NCBI GenBank assembly: GCA_022778715.1
Contig: JALFRW010000012.1
Location: 1 to 64,000, forward strand
From: Ezakiella sp.
GTDB lineage: Bacteria; Bacillota; Clostridia; Tissierellales; Peptoniphilaceae
Direction of reading: 5' to 3'
DNA: 64,000 nucleotides
Position numbers and translations under genes: made by a program. This document shows positions 1 to 9,508 of the stretch, one piece after another. A model generated the notes under the pieces. That model worked only from the letters and a program-made list of their open reading frames with translations. It made no database searches and was not told the DNA's origin. Each line of letters begins with the position of its first letter. The first letter of the stretch is position 1.

Positions 1-219
1 TGATACAAGGACTCTAATTGTATATTTAGGGTATCTTCTAGCTATCGCTCCTTTTTCTACTAATCTTCCAAAAAATGTATAGCAAGAGGTTTTACTTATA
101 TCGTACTTTTCCATCAATATTTTTGATAAGGCAAGAGCTTGAATTTCTCCATTTTCGTCTAATACATCGCCTTTCCATAATTCTTCCATTACTAGTAGTT
201 CACCATCTGAAAATTCCAA
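1..219 (-). CDS. BlaI/MecI-family transcriptional repressor, N-terminal part (runs off window)
   Basis: The reading frame opens with TTG at 219 behind a strong Shine-Dalgarno (AGGAGGT, about 7 bases upstream) and stays open for 73 codons to the window edge, so the C terminus is missing. The visible part is the winged-helix DNA-binding domain: it starts with the FSDGELLVMEELWKGD segment that matches the ISDAEWEVMKVLW opening of BlaI/MecI/CopY repressors, followed by a recognition-helix region (SKTSCYTFFGRLVEKGAI). Family members bind operators as dimers and are inactivated by proteolysis by a BlaR1/MecR1 membrane sensor or by metal. The target genes are not in the window. It has its own promoter with an overlapping inverted repeat, so autoregulation is likely (inference). 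Confidence 0.75.
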   Translation of the reverse strand, partial: MEFSDGELLVMEELWKGDVLDENGEIQALALSKILMEKYDISKTSCYTFFGRLVEKGAIARRYPKYTIRVLVS

Positions 220-285
220 CTATATTACCTCCTATATAAATTACATTTTCATTTGCTTTTTCATTTTTATATTTTTAATTATTTT

Positions 286-325
286 CACTTTGAGTATATC
301 ATAGATTTAAAAAATAGTCAAAGTG
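286..325 (-). promoter_or_regulatory. Promoter of the BlaI-type gene with overlapping inverted-repeat operator
   Basis: On the minus strand a -35 TTGACT (321-316) and a -10 TATACT (298-293) are separated by exactly 17 bases. Inverted 8-base arms CACTTTGA (286-293) and TCAAAGTG (318-325) overlap the -10 end and the -35, a placement expected for a repressor site. It is not the TACAnnTGTA sequence of classical bla/mec operators. Confidence 0.6.
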
Positions 326-378
326 TTTTGACCATTTAAAATAATATTTTTTGTATTTTAATATATCTATGATTAATT

Positions 379-597
379 TTAAATCTCTTTTTCAAATTCA
401 TATTCAAAACTAATAATATCATTAGGAGTGCAAGATAGAGCCTTACATATTTTTTCTAAATTCTTAAATGTAATTGGCTTATCCTTGCCCATTTGTGCCA
501 TAACATTTGTTGTAAGTACTGCCATAACTATTACATCTGTTTTCTTTAATCCTTTTTTTGCTAACTGTATCCATAATGGTTTATAGTTAAGTGCCAT
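379..597 (-). CDS. Small XRE-family (YozG-like) helix-turn-helix regulator
   Basis: A 72-residue one-domain Cro/C1-type DNA-binding protein. The sequence MALNYKPLWIQLAKKGLKKT, then TTNVMAQMGK, then LEKICKALSCTPNDII follows the usual layout of small regulators that begin MAISYNKLWKLL and end in ICKALxCxxxDI. The start at 597 is chosen by that family alignment; an ATG three codons upstream (606) is equally possible. Neither start has a good Shine-Dalgarno: the best one (AGGAGAAG, near 635) sits before an 11-codon frame that overlaps the gene start, so translation may be coupled. Many relatives are paired with a DUF2975 membrane protein, which is not present here. Targets are unknown. Confidence 0.6.
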   Translation of the reverse strand: MALNYKPLWIQLAKKGLKKTDVIVMAVLTTNVMAQMGKDKPITFKNLEKICKALSCTPNDIISFEYEFEKEI

Positions 598-761
598 AAT
601 ATCCATCTTTTTCTCTATTCATTAATTTCTTCTCCTTAATCTATAAATTTCAATTAAAAAAGTGACTGAACTTATATTTAAATCGCTAAATGTATTACAT
701 ATTAAATTGTTTTAAGTGAGAATTCATATCCTTACCATTTTAACCTCCTAACTTTGAGTAT

Positions 762-793
762 AAAAAAGACGATAGAGTTTTAAATTTCTATCG
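762..793 (-). terminator. Rho-independent terminator
   Basis: Minus-strand hairpin: stem CGATAGA/TCTATCG (793-787 with 776-770), loop of about 10, followed by a T-run (768-762). It lies downstream of the lysS terminator and may be the old terminator of a lost gene. Confidence 0.55.
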
Positions 794-870
794 CCTGAGA
801 TTATATAATATTTATTTTTCTTTAAATTGGTTTTATTGTGTAGATTAATAATTCTATTAATCCAATTATA

Positions 871-905
871 AAAATTAAACTGGGATTCAGTACAAACCCC
901 AGTTT
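871..905 (-). terminator. Terminator of the lysS operon
   Basis: Minus-strand stem AAACTGGG/CCCAGTTT (905-898 and 884-877) with a 13-base loop, followed by an AT-rich tail (AATTTTTATA). It starts 18 bases after the lysS stop codon. Confidence 0.7.
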
Positions 906-922
906 AGCAATTAGCGTGTTCT

Positions 923-2836
923 TTAATATAATTTTGATCCTGCCGGAATATTATCATCCAACATTATTAAATTAAGTTTTTCTTCTCCGTCGTACTCACA
1001 AATTGCAGATATAATCATTCCTTCTGAGTCGATTCCCATGATCTTACGTGGAGGAAGATTACAAATCGCAAGTAGTGTCTTTCCAATTAAGCTCTCTGCA
1101 CTGTAATATTCCTTAATACCAGATAAAATAACTCTTTCTTTTTCAGAACCATCATCTAATGTAAATTTCAATAGCTTTTTTGACTTTGGAACTTCTTCGC
1201 AGTTCTTAACTTTTACAACTCTAAAATCAGATTTTGAGAATGTATCAAAATCAACCATATCTTCAAATAATGGCTCTACTTTTACTTTTGAAAAGTCGAT
1301 TTTTTCTGTCGTAAGTTTGTCGTAAGTTTCGTAAGTTTCTTTTGACAAATCCCCATTTTCTGCCTTTTCTAAGCCTAACGGCTTCATTGTTGGGAAAAAT
1401 ATAACGTCTCTTATTGATGATTCTCCTGTCAGGAACATGATAAGTCTATCCACGCCAATTCCAAGCCCCCCTGTTGGCGGAAGTCCAACTTCAATTGCAT
1501 TTAAGAAGTCTTCGTCCATTGGGTGAGCTTCGTCGTCTCCAAGTCTTTTTGCTTCCATTTGTGCAGTGAATCTTGCTCTTTGGTCGATTGGGTCATTTAA
1601 TTCTGAAAAAGCATTTGCAATTTCTTTGCAGTAAATGAATGCTTCAAATCTATTTGTGTATCTTGGATCATCTGGATTTCTTTTAGCAAGTGGACTGATT
1701 TCTACTGGGTGTCCAGTTACAAATGTCGGTTGGATCATATGTTCTTCACAGAATTCTTCAAAAAGTTCATTTATAACATTTCCACGGTTTCTTTTTGATG
1801 GTTCTAGAGTCAATCCTTTTTCTTCTGCTACCTTAACAGCCTCTTTGTCTGTTTCAATTGTTGAGAAATCCACTCCCGCATATTCTTTTACAGCTTCAAC
1901 CATGCTAATTCTTCTCCATGGTGGAGTTAAATCAAGTTCGACTCCTTCGTATTTTATTACCGTTGTGCCTAAAACATTTTGTGCAACAGTGGAAACTAAG
2001 TTTTCAGTTAGCTCCATCATATCGTTGTAATCTTGGTATGCAGCGTAAACTTCCATTGCGGTGTATTCCGGGTTGTGAGTTGCATCCATTCCTTCATTTC
2101 TAAACATTCTGCCCAATTCGTAAACTTTATCGAATCCGCCAACCACAAGTCTTTTCAAATATAATTCATTTGCAATTCTAAGATACATGTCGATATCCAG
2201 TGTGTTGTGATGTGTGATAAATGGTCTGGCGTTTGCCCCGCCGGCTATGGTATTTAAAATAGGAGTTTCCACTTCCAAAAAATCTCTTTCATCGAGATAT
2301 TTTTTGATTTCTTTAATAATCTTATTTCTCTTTAAAAAAGTTTCTTTTATTTCAGGATTCATAATGAGATCCACATATCTTTGTCTGTATTTTAAATCTT
2401 GGTCTTTTAGTCCGTGCCATTTTTCCGGTAGTATTTGTAAAGACTTACATAATATTCTAAACTCACTTGCACGAACGCTCACTTCGCCCATATGGGTTTT
2501 AAAAACTTCACCTTTTACACCTACGATGTCACCTATGTCCAAAAGTTTAACTTCTTCATAGCAGTCGCCAAGATTGTCGATTTTCAAAAAGCTTTGAATT
2601 CTGCCCATTTTATCTTGAATGTCAATAAATGTGACTTTTCCGTGTCCGCGTTTAGCCATAACTCTTCCGGCCACGCTAATTACTTTACCTTCAAAATCTT
2701 CAAAATGGTCAGTCACGTCTTTAGAAAAATTGGTTGTGTCATATTTTTCAATTAAATAAGGATTCCTCCCCAATTCGTTCAGTTTGCTCAGCTTTTCGCG
2801 TCTAGCCAAAAGCATGTCATTTAAATCTTGTTCCAT
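923..2836 (-). CDS. lysS: Lysyl-tRNA synthetase (class II) with C-terminal Trbp111-like domain
   Basis: Charges tRNA-Lys with lysine in the cytoplasm. The N-terminal OB-fold anticodon-binding domain ([19 protein letters not shown]) is followed by the class II catalytic core with motif 2 ([18 protein letters not shown]) and motif 3 ([15 protein letters not shown]). Bacterial LysRS is usually about 490-510 residues; this protein has 637. Residues about 530-637 ([20 protein letters not shown] to [11 protein letters not shown]) match the Trbp111/EMAPII-type tRNA-binding module usually seen at the C terminus of MetRS or as a separate protein. The gene starts 9 bases after the greA stop, and dusB-greA-lysS is a common Firmicute order. 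Confidence 0.96.
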   Translation of the reverse strand: MEQDLNDMLLARREKLSKLNELGRNPYLIEKYDTTNFSKDVTDHFEDFEGKVISVAGRVMAKRGHGKVTFIDIQDKMGRIQSFLKIDNLGDCYEEVKLLDIGDIVGVKGEVFKTHMGEVSVRASEFRILCKSLQILPEKWHGLKDQDLKYRQRYVDLIMNPEIKETFLKRNKIIKEIKKYLDERDFLEVETPILNTIAGGANARPFITHHNTLDIDMYLRIANELYLKRLVVGGFDKVYELGRMFRNEGMDATHNPEYTAMEVYAAYQDYNDMMELTENLVSTVAQNVLGTTVIKYEGVELDLTPPWRRISMVEAVKEYAGVDFSTIETDKEAVKVAEEKGLTLEPSKRNRGNVINELFEEFCEEHMIQPTFVTGHPVEISPLAKRNPDDPRYTNRFEAFIYCKEIANAFSELNDPIDQRARFTAQMEAKRLGDDEAHPMDEDFLNAIEVGLPPTGGLGIGVDRLIMFLTGESSIRDVIFFPTMKPLGLEKAENGDLSKETYETYDKLTTEKIDFSKVKVEPLFEDMVDFDTFSKSDFRVVKVKNCEEVPKSKKLLKFTLDDGSEKERVILSGIKEYYSAESLIGKTLLAICNLPPRKIMGIDSEGMIISAICEYDGEEKLNLIMLDDNIPAGSKLY

Positions 2837-2845
2837 ATTAACTCC

Positions 2846-3337
2846 TTATTTATCTTTAGGTGTCTTCTTAATACTGATTATTTTATATCTGATTTTTCCG
2901 TCCGGTGCGTTTACTTCCACTACATCTTTTCTTCTTCTGCCAAAAAGTGCAGCACCCAGTGGACTTTCATTTGAAATCTTATTGTTCATCGGATCGCTTT
3001 CAGCGCTGCCTACGATTGAATAAGTTTCCGGTTCGTCTTCTCCTTCTTCCAAAACTGTAACATCTGTGGCAATATTAACTTTGTCAGTAGTAACTTCATT
3101 TTCTTCAACTATTGTTGCAGCTCTCAAAAGAATTTCGATTTGTCCAATTCTATCTTCAACTTGAGCTTGTTCATTTTTCGCTTGATCATATTCAGCGTTT
3201 TCACTCAAGTCACCATAACCTAGAGCCACCTTGATTTTTTCAGCAACTTCTTTTCTGGTTACTGTTTTCAATTGTTCCAGCTCATTTTTTAAATTATCAT
3301 AACCTTCTCTGGTTAAAAATACTTCCTTTTCAGCCAT
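2846..3337 (-). CDS. greA: Transcription elongation factor GreA
   Basis: Binds the secondary channel of RNA polymerase and stimulates cleavage of backtracked transcripts. The protein is 163 residues, close to the usual 157-160. The N-terminal coiled coil has the acidic tip (GDLSENAEYDQAKNEQ), and the C-terminal FKBP-like domain has SNESPLGAALFGRRRKDVV. It lies between dusB and lysS in one operon. The first methionine (MAEKEVFLT) is preceded by AGAGGAG. Confidence 0.96.
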   Translation of the reverse strand: MAEKEVFLTREGYDNLKNELEQLKTVTRKEVAEKIKVALGYGDLSENAEYDQAKNEQAQVEDRIGQIEILLRAATIVEENEVTTDKVNIATDVTVLEEGEDEPETYSIVGSAESDPMNNKISNESPLGAALFGRRRKDVVEVNAPDGKIRYKIISIKKTPKDK

Positions 3338-3397
3338 AAAATCTCCTCTATTAATATAATTAACATATTATACTATTCACAACAAATTTTGTCAAAA

Positions 3398-4315
3398 TTA
3401 AAATAGAATATCTATTTTTTGTTTCATCGCTTCTATACTTTGAATAGTTTGAAGCTCAGTTCTGAGTTTTTTAGCTTCTGGCGAGTTGTTCAAATATTTT
3501 ATCAAATGTTTTTTAAATTGATTTACCGCCACGCACTCATCTTTCGTTTCGCACATATATTTAAAATGTCGTATAATAATTTCTTTTTTATCCGGAACAG
3601 GTAGACTTGCAATCTCAGAAAAAATAAATGGATTTCCGATCGCGCCTCTTCCAATTGCAATTCCATCCACAAGTTCTTCATTTAAAATTCTTTTAGCGGT
3701 TTTTGCATCTTTTATGTCGCCGTTACCAATCACAGGAATAGTTACGGCGTCTCTAATTTTATAAATTGCTTCCCAATCAGCCTCTCCACTATAAAACATT
3801 TTTCTCGTTCTTCCATGCACTGTTATAAAATCAGCTCCTGCCTCTTCAATGGTCCTAGCGATATCCAAATAGTGCTCTTTTTCATTAAATCCAAGTCTCA
3901 TTTTTGCCGATACAGGTTTATTTGAATATTTTTTAACGGTTTTCACAATTTCGCCGAGCATTTTTAAATCTGTCAAAAGATAACTGCCGTCGTGATTTTT
4001 TACAATTTTCGGAGCCGGACAACCGAAATTTAAATCGTACCACAAAAAATCATTTCTTTGGTTTAATTCTTCTAGTGCTTTTTTGTAGCATTCTAAATTG
4101 TGCCCAAAAAGTTGTATCCCGCTATCTCCAGAGGACTTTGAAATGCTTCTTGTCTTTTTATCTCCATAGCTAAGCGCAACAGAGCTCACCATCTCAGAAA
4201 CCGCATAGCTCACGCCGCATTCAAAACAAATTTTTCTAAATGCATAATCGGTGTAGCCTGCCATAGGTGCCAAAAACACAGGCAGCTTATCTCCTATTTT
4301 TAATGTTCTTCTCAT
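3398..4315 (-). CDS. dusB: tRNA-dihydrouridine synthase (DusB family)
   Basis: An FMN-dependent enzyme that reduces uridines in the tRNA D-loop. The N-terminal TIM barrel starts with FLAPMAGYTDYAFRKIC; the central GCPAPKIV has the catalytic cysteine; VHGRTRKMFYSGEADW and IPVIGNGDI are typical Dus motifs. The frame extends 16 codons further upstream, but MRRTLKIG at 4315 fits the family length (305 residues) and leaves a 29-base overlap with the end of coaX, which suggests translational coupling. Confidence 0.93.
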   Translation of the reverse strand: MRRTLKIGDKLPVFLAPMAGYTDYAFRKICFECGVSYAVSEMVSSVALSYGDKKTRSISKSSGDSGIQLFGHNLECYKKALEELNQRNDFLWYDLNFGCPAPKIVKNHDGSYLLTDLKMLGEIVKTVKKYSNKPVSAKMRLGFNEKEHYLDIARTIEEAGADFITVHGRTRKMFYSGEADWEAIYKIRDAVTIPVIGNGDIKDAKTAKRILNEELVDGIAIGRGAIGNPFIFSEIASLPVPDKKEIIIRHFKYMCETKDECVAVNQFKKHLIKYLNNSPEAKKLRTELQTIQSIEAMKQKIDILF

Positions 4316-5066
4316 AGATTTCTCTAAGCCCAAAAAGTGTGAGGTCAGCATCATAAGTGTCAATCACATCAGTGCTATTCATAATGAGTTTTGCTATTCC
4401 GCCGGTTGCAATCACTTTTGCTTCTTGAATTCCGACTTCTTCTTTTAAATGCTTCACGAGATATTCCACTTCTCCAACTTTACCAAAAATTATGCCGGAC
4501 TTCATAGCATCCACAGTATTTTTATTTAAAAATTTATTTGGCGCTTTAAGCTCAACTCTCGGAAGCTTTGCCGTCTTAGTAAAAAGAGCGTCTGCAGATA
4601 TTCCAATACCCGGTGCAATAATACCGCCAAGATAATTTTTATCTCTATCTACAACGCAGTATGTGGTTGCAGTACCAAAATCCAAAATCAAAAGCGGATG
4701 ACCATATTTTTTAATCGCACCAACCGCATTTACGATTCTATCCGACCCAACTTCTTTTGGGTCGTCATACAAAATGTTTAGCCCTGTTTTTACTCCGGGT
4801 CCAACCTCAAGCATTTTGCAAGAAATTATCTTCTCTGCAGCAGAAACTATTGTACTTGTTAAAGACGGAACAACTGATGAAATTATTCCGCCTTCAAAAT
4901 TATTTATATTGATTTGTTTTAACTCAAACAAACTACGTAACAAGATTTCATATTCATCTTTGGTTCTTATCCGGTCCGATCCAATGCGAACCGAATCTAA
5001 TAAATTTTCGCCTTCAAAAAATCCCACTACAGTATTTGTGTTTCCAATATCAATTGTTAATATCAT
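4287..5066 (-). CDS. coaX: Type III pantothenate kinase
   Basis: Phosphorylates pantothenate in the first committed step of coenzyme A synthesis. The 259-residue protein opens with the ASKHA phosphate loop MILTIDIGNTNTVVGFFEG and has DPKEVGSDRIVNAVGA and LILDFGTATTYCVV, the PANK motifs of type III enzymes. It overlaps the upstream ECF transporter S component by 17 bases and dusB downstream by 29 bases, so the three are co-expressed. Together with coaE elsewhere in the window it covers the first and last steps of CoA synthesis. Confidence 0.95.
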   Translation of the reverse strand: MILTIDIGNTNTVVGFFEGENLLDSVRIGSDRIRTKDEYEILLRSLFELKQININNFEGGIISSVVPSLTSTIVSAAEKIISCKMLEVGPGVKTGLNILYDDPKEVGSDRIVNAVGAIKKYGHPLLILDFGTATTYCVVDRDKNYLGGIIAPGIGISADALFTKTAKLPRVELKAPNKFLNKNTVDAMKSGIIFGKVGEVEYLVKHLKEEVGIQEAKVIATGGIAKLIMNSTDVIDTYDADLTLFGLREIYEKNIKNRR

Positions 5067-5787
5067 ATCTTCCCTTTCTTTTTAATAGAGCAGAAACAAT
5101 AAATCCTGCAATAACCGCCTCCGGTACACCATTTATAAATACAGTTCCCAAAATGCCTTGAATTGCTGCAGTTTTTGATAGGTTCATTACTTCCATATAT
5201 CTAGGTAAATAAATCAAATATATTAGTCCCATAACAATTACAGTATGACACATAGTCGCAATTGATGCTGACATAAATCCGGCTGTCATCTCCGATTCGT
5301 GCCTTGTACTATAAATCCACATATAAATTATAAGTGCAAATAATACAATTCCAATCGCAAGTCCTGCATAGCTTTTGCCAACATACGCTTCATATATTGA
5401 AACACTAAGTGTTCCGGCTATAATCGCAAAAACAATACTGGCAAAAACTTTTAATTGTTTATGTGTTTTCTTTTTTAAATATCTGTATAAATAATAAGCA
5501 ATGATTGGGAATATAATCCTAGGAAGCACGCTCACCACCGGATTTTGAAACACAAAGCTCAAAATCGTGGGATTTCTAAAGTTTTGGTACCACGAATATA
5601 GCCCGAATGAAAGTCCTAAAAATATACCCATTGGCATATCAAATAGTATTGACCCAATAAGTGCCGGAATGTGTAAAGTTGTAGCTCTAACAGGTCCTAC
5701 AGGTATAAGTCCCAGCTGTGTCACTCCAAGCACGATAATCCATGCCAAAAGAATTGCGGATATAACCAGTTTTTTTGTCTTACCCAT
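5050..5787 (-). CDS. ECF transporter substrate-binding (S) component, probably for pantothenate
   Basis: A 245-residue integral membrane protein with about six hydrophobic segments. It carries the ECF S-component signature: an early LAWIIVLGVTQLGLIPVGPV, then LHIPALIGSILFDMPMGIFLG. S components bind a vitamin and dock to the shared EcfA/A'/T module, whose genes are not in this window. Pantothenate is inferred from the direct overlap with coaX; nothing in the sequence alone proves it. The N-terminal 20 residues look like a first membrane helix rather than a cleaved signal. Confidence 0.8.
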   Translation of the reverse strand: MGKTKKLVISAILLAWIIVLGVTQLGLIPVGPVRATTLHIPALIGSILFDMPMGIFLGLSFGLYSWYQNFRNPTILSFVFQNPVVSVLPRIIFPIIAYYLYRYLKKKTHKQLKVFASIVFAIIAGTLSVSIYEAYVGKSYAGLAIGIVLFALIIYMWIYSTRHESEMTAGFMSASIATMCHTVIVMGLIYLIYLPRYMEVMNLSKTAAIQGILGTVFINGVPEAVIAGFIVSALLKRKGRYDINN

Positions 5788-5798
5788 ATTAACTCTCC

Positions 5799-7658
5799 TT
5801 AAAATATATTTAATTTATCTTCAGCAAAATCTTCCGGATTGTAATTTCCATTGTAAATTGCTTCAAATTCTTTTTTATAAATTGTTTCCTTTTCCATTAA
5901 TCGCTCTGCCATTTTTTCGAGCGTTTCGTCTTTTTCTGTCAAAATTTCTTTTGCCTTTTGGTAACACTCGTCTACTATTTTCTTCATTTCTTTGTCTATT
6001 GAGTTTAAAGTGTTCTCTGAAATGTTTTTGGAATGCGTGATTGCGTTTCCAATAAATAGATTTCCTCCTTCTTCTGTGAAGTCAAGTGTACCGATTTCAG
6101 AAGTCATTCCATATTTTGAAACCATTAGTCGAACAATTTTTGTTGCTCTTTCAATGTCGTTTGATGCGCCAGTTGAAATATCGTTTAGTTTTAATTCTTC
6201 TGCTACGCGACCTGCAAGTAAAACTACCACTTCATTGAGCATCTTGGTCTTCGTGTGATAATAAATGTCGTTTTCAGGCACAGTATATGTGAAACCGCCG
6301 GCGGAACCTCTCGGCACTATCGTAACCATTTGAACCGGATCTGTGCCTTCAAGTGACTTAGTCACAATTGCATGACCTGCTTCGTGATAGCTCACAAGTT
6401 TCTTTTCATCTTCCGTGATTACTGTAGACTTTTTTTCCGGTCCGGCTAAAACTTTTATGCTGGCCTCCTCAAAAGTCTTGTTTTTTATTTCTATATCACC
6501 TTTTCGAGCAGACAATATCGCCGCTTCATTAACTAAGTTTTCTAAATCCGCTGGACTAAATCCCGGAGTTCTTCTTGCGATATTTTTTAAATTTACATCT
6601 TTAGCAATAGGTTTGTTATTAGTGTGAATTTCTAAAATTTCTTCTCTGCCTCTAATGTCCGGCAAGCCGATTGTAACTGTTCTATCAAATCGCCCCGGTC
6701 TTAAAAGTGCATCGTCCAAAATGTCCGGTCTATTTGTTGCAGCCATAATTATGATGCCCTGATTTTTGTCAAAACCATCCATCTCAACTAAAAGTTGATT
6801 AAGAGTTTGCTCTCTTTCATCGTGACCACCGCCAAGGCCGGAGCCTCTTTTTCTTCCTACAGCATCAATCTCATCAATAAAAACTATGCACGGAGAATTT
6901 TTCTTTGCAACCGCAAACAAATCCCTAACTCTGGATGCGCCTACACCTACAAACATTTCCAAAAATTCCGAGCCGGACATCGAATAAAACGGAACCCCAG
7001 CTTCTCCTGCCACAGCTCTTGAAATGTATGTCTTACCCGTTCCCGGAGGGCCAACCAACAGTACCCCCTTTGGAATGCGAGCACCCATTTTTGCATATTT
7101 AGACGGATTCTTTAAGAAATCCACAATTTCATATAGTTCAACTTTTTCTTCCTCCAATCCTGCCACATCTTTAAATGTAATTTTGGAATTGGAATTTTGA
7201 TTGAATAGTTTTGCTTTGGATTTTGCAAAATCACTCGCCTCTTTGCTTTGAGAATTGGTTTGTCTAAACAATGAGTTCATCATAAAGATAAATAATAACG
7301 TCATAAAAATGTATGGCAAAACTTCTTTAAAAAATCCGTCTTTAGAAATAGATCGTGCGGTAAATTCGATTTTGCCTTGTTCCACACCGTCTTTCAAATA
7401 ATTGTCATAAAAACTATTTTGAAGTTCCGGTGGAATCACCGTTCTGTACACTTTTGTGCCATTGCCTTCCTCAGCTTCAATCAAAAGCCTGTCGCCATCA
7501 AATCTGGCGCTTTTTATATCTCCGTTTCTCGCCATGCCAATCGCCTTTGAAATGTCAATATTGTCGCTTATAAGATTGTCGACCATTGGCCAAAAAATCA
7601 TCAAAATTAATGCAACCACCAAAAAATAGCTAAGAGGGGAAAATCTTACTTTTCTCAT
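5799..7658 (-). CDS. ftsH: ATP-dependent zinc metalloprotease FtsH
   Basis: A membrane-bound AAA+ protease that degrades damaged membrane proteins and short-lived regulators. Two N-terminal membrane helices (about residues 8-26 and 110-130) flank an extracytoplasmic domain. The AAA module has Walker A GPPGTGKT, Walker [12 protein letters not shown] and the second region of homology ([20 protein letters not shown]). The M41 peptidase zinc site is HEAGH, with a downstream Asp in [16 protein letters not shown]. The length of 619 is usual. Its start overlaps the hpt stop by 4 bases (ATGA). Confidence 0.97.
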   Translation of the reverse strand: MRKVRFSPLSYFLVVALILMIFWPMVDNLISDNIDISKAIGMARNGDIKSARFDGDRLLIEAEEGNGTKVYRTVIPPELQNSFYDNYLKDGVEQGKIEFTARSISKDGFFKEVLPYIFMTLLFIFMMNSLFRQTNSQSKEASDFAKSKAKLFNQNSNSKITFKDVAGLEEEKVELYEIVDFLKNPSKYAKMGARIPKGVLLVGPPGTGKTYISRAVAGEAGVPFYSMSGSEFLEMFVGVGASRVRDLFAVAKKNSPCIVFIDEIDAVGRKRGSGLGGGHDEREQTLNQLLVEMDGFDKNQGIIIMAATNRPDILDDALLRPGRFDRTVTIGLPDIRGREEILEIHTNNKPIAKDVNLKNIARRTPGFSPADLENLVNEAAILSARKGDIEIKNKTFEEASIKVLAGPEKKSTVITEDEKKLVSYHEAGHAIVTKSLEGTDPVQMVTIVPRGSAGGFTYTVPENDIYYHTKTKMLNEVVVLLAGRVAEELKLNDISTGASNDIERATKIVRLMVSKYGMTSEIGTLDFTEEGGNLFIGNAITHSKNISENTLNSIDKEMKKIVDECYQKAKEILTEKDETLEKMAERLMEKETIYKKEFEAIYNGNYNPEDFAEDKLNIF

Positions 7659-8194
7659 TTAGAATAAACCTCTTCTTTCAGTGCAGCCACATACGGCAAG
7701 TTTCTATATTCTTCACTGTAATCAAGTCCGTAACCCACAATGAAGTCGTTTGGCACGAAGTATCCGCGGTAATCCACTTTGATATCCACTTTTCTGGCTT
7801 CATTTTTGTCAAGGAAAGTTGCAAATCTAACACTTCTTGCGCCACGAGTTATGAACATTTTTTGAATGTATTCGAGAGTGTAGCCGGTGTCGATAATGTC
7901 TTCCACGATTAATACATCGCGCCCTTCCACTGAAAAATCCAAGTCTTTTAAAATTTTCACTTCTCCGCTTGAAGTTGCACTCCTACCATAGCTTGTGACA
8001 CTCATGAAATCAATTAAAACAGGCAAATTGATTTCACGAATTAAATCCGCCATAAAAATGAATGAGCCTTTTAAAATCCCCACCATAAATAAATCCCTGT
8101 CCATATAATCGTGAGTGATTTCTATACCCAGTTCTTTAACTCTGTCCTTAATTTGTTCTTCTGTAAACAAAATTTCTTTAAGTGCTTTGTTCAT
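7655..8194 (-). CDS. hpt: Hypoxanthine phosphoribosyltransferase
   Basis: Salvages hypoxanthine and guanine by transfer of phosphoribose from PRPP. The 179-residue protein has the PRPP-binding motif [14 protein letters not shown] and the flexible-loop region [15 protein letters not shown]. It overlaps the tilS end by 17 bases and the ftsH start by 4 bases. The tilS-hpt-ftsH order is conserved across Firmicutes. Confidence 0.96.
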   Translation of the reverse strand: MNKALKEILFTEEQIKDRVKELGIEITHDYMDRDLFMVGILKGSFIFMADLIREINLPVLIDFMSVTSYGRSATSSGEVKILKDLDFSVEGRDVLIVEDIIDTGYTLEYIQKMFITRGARSVRFATFLDKNEARKVDIKVDYRGYFVPNDFIVGYGLDYSEEYRNLPYVAALKEEVYSK

Positions 8195-9473
8195 ATGTCT
8201 TCCTTTCGTTTATATAAATTTTCTTATTTCCATGCTTTGCCCTTTCGGCTGCGCCAATTTTTTCAACATATAAAATTCCCTCATAATCTGAGATTACATA
8301 TAAACCATCTCGCTCGTAAGCCGGTATTTTTTTCTCAATCAAAAGTTTTTTTAAAACCTTTGTCGGTCTATTTTCAAGCTTAATCTTGTCACCGGGTTCT
8401 CTATTTCTGATTTTAATCTCTCCTTTTATTTTATCACTATAAAAATGAGAAATTGTAAAATTTGTTCTTCTATCTGATATAAATATTTCTCGCTTTGCTT
8501 TTTTTCTTTCATCTTTAATAAATTTTATTATTTCAAAGCTTTTTATTGCCGTAATTCCTGCCACATTGAGCTTTTTTTCTTCGTTAGAATTTGGAAAATC
8601 GTCTATAAAGATGAGTTGGCTTCTATAAACATCTGTCATATCCACATTAAAATGCTTGATAACATGAAAAAATAGGGTAGCCAAGTCGTTTCCGAAAAAC
8701 TTTTTTACATCTTCAATTTTAAAAGCAAGTTCATCTTTTAGTTCGCTTATATTATATTCACTAATAAAAGCTTCCACAAGTCTATTTTGTAAATCATATT
8801 CTCGCTTTTGAGCTTGTAAAAACTTTCTAAAATCTTCATAAAAATTCTTGTCGAGTTTTTCTAACTTTGGAATCTTTTCAATTCTAATTATATTTCTCAT
8901 TGTGTCCGGAATAAAATTAGTCTCGTCTATACAATATTTTTCATTGCTTTCGTCTAAATACTCTACAATATCGCTCTTTTTAATCTCTAAAAGCGGATGA
9001 AAATATTTTCCTTCACGAGCTTTTATCGCAGAATAACCATTCAAGCTGCTACCTCTAATAAAATTCATAAAAAAAGTTTCAATATCGTCGTTTAAATGGT
9101 GTGCCGTCATAATTGTGTTTATATTTAGCTCTTGAGAAATCCTTTCCAAATCCTCATATCGCACTACTCTGCCAGCCTCTTCAAGTCCAATTTGCTTTTT
9201 CTTTGCTAAAACTTTTATTTTCACGCTATTTATATTAAGCTTTAGATTATTTTCTTCTGCAAATGCTCGAACAAATTCTTCATCGCGCATCGCACTTTCT
9301 CTCATATTGTGATTCAAATGATAAAGCACAATTTCTATATCTTTAAAATAATCTATAAAAAGTTTTACCAAAAAAACAGAATCAGGTCCGCCGGAAAAAG
9401 CGATAATTGCTCTTTTTTCGTGCATCAATATTTCGTTTTGTTCTATTTTTTTTAACAAATTTAAAATATCCAT
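8178..9473 (-). CDS. tilS: tRNA(Ile)-lysidine synthase
   Basis: Converts C34 of the tRNA-Ile CAU anticodon to lysidine so that it reads AUA. The PP-loop ATP-binding motif is AFSGGPDSVFLV near residue 30. The N-type ATPase domain contains LNHNMRESAMRDEEFV and MTAHHLNDDIETFFMNFIRG. The C-terminal substrate-binding domain includes NREPGDKIKLENRPTKVLKK. The start MDILNLLKK at 9473 is chosen over a frame opening 6 codons further up because a consensus promoter overlaps those codons. No Shine-Dalgarno precedes it; the predicted transcription start falls at or next to the ATG. Confidence 0.93.
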   Translation of the reverse strand: MDILNLLKKIEQNEILMHEKRAIIAFSGGPDSVFLVKLFIDYFKDIEIVLYHLNHNMRESAMRDEEFVRAFAEENNLKLNINSVKIKVLAKKKQIGLEEAGRVVRYEDLERISQELNINTIMTAHHLNDDIETFFMNFIRGSSLNGYSAIKAREGKYFHPLLEIKKSDIVEYLDESNEKYCIDETNFIPDTMRNIIRIEKIPKLEKLDKNFYEDFRKFLQAQKREYDLQNRLVEAFISEYNISELKDELAFKIEDVKKFFGNDLATLFFHVIKHFNVDMTDVYRSQLIFIDDFPNSNEEKKLNVAGITAIKSFEIIKFIKDERKKAKREIFISDRRTNFTISHFYSDKIKGEIKIRNREPGDKIKLENRPTKVLKKLLIEKKIPAYERDGLYVISDYEGILYVEKIGAAERAKHGNKKIYINERKTYEQST

Positions 9474-9479
9474 AAAACT

Positions 9480-9508
9480 AGTATATATCAATAGTTAACA
9501 CGTGTCAA
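9480..9508 (-). promoter_or_regulatory. Consensus promoter immediately upstream of tilS
   Basis: Minus strand: -35 TTGACA (9508-9503), spacer of 17 bases, -10 TATACT (9485-9480). Only 6 bases separate the -10 from the tilS ATG, so transcription should begin at or within a base or two of the start codon. The -35 adjoins and touches the rarA stop codon. Confidence 0.75.

Larger units (their letters stand above)
607..922. other. Non-coding gap between lysS and the XRE gene
   Basis: No gene of normal length. It contains two minus-strand terminators (listed separately) and a Shine-Dalgarno TTAGGAGG around 745 followed only by frames of 4 and 10 codons, which looks like the remains of a lost gene. 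The string ACTTTGAGTATA occurs here (751-762) and again at 287-298. Confidence 0.4.

Noticed and set aside
598..633. 11-codon frame with AGGAGAAG before the XRE gene
   Set aside because: Too short and without similarity; noted only as a possible translational coupling leader.
1635..2755. Several plus-strand frames of 60-130 codons opposite lysS
   Set aside because: They have no ribosome sites and are shadows of the lysS coding pattern; similar shadows opposite other genes were also ignored.
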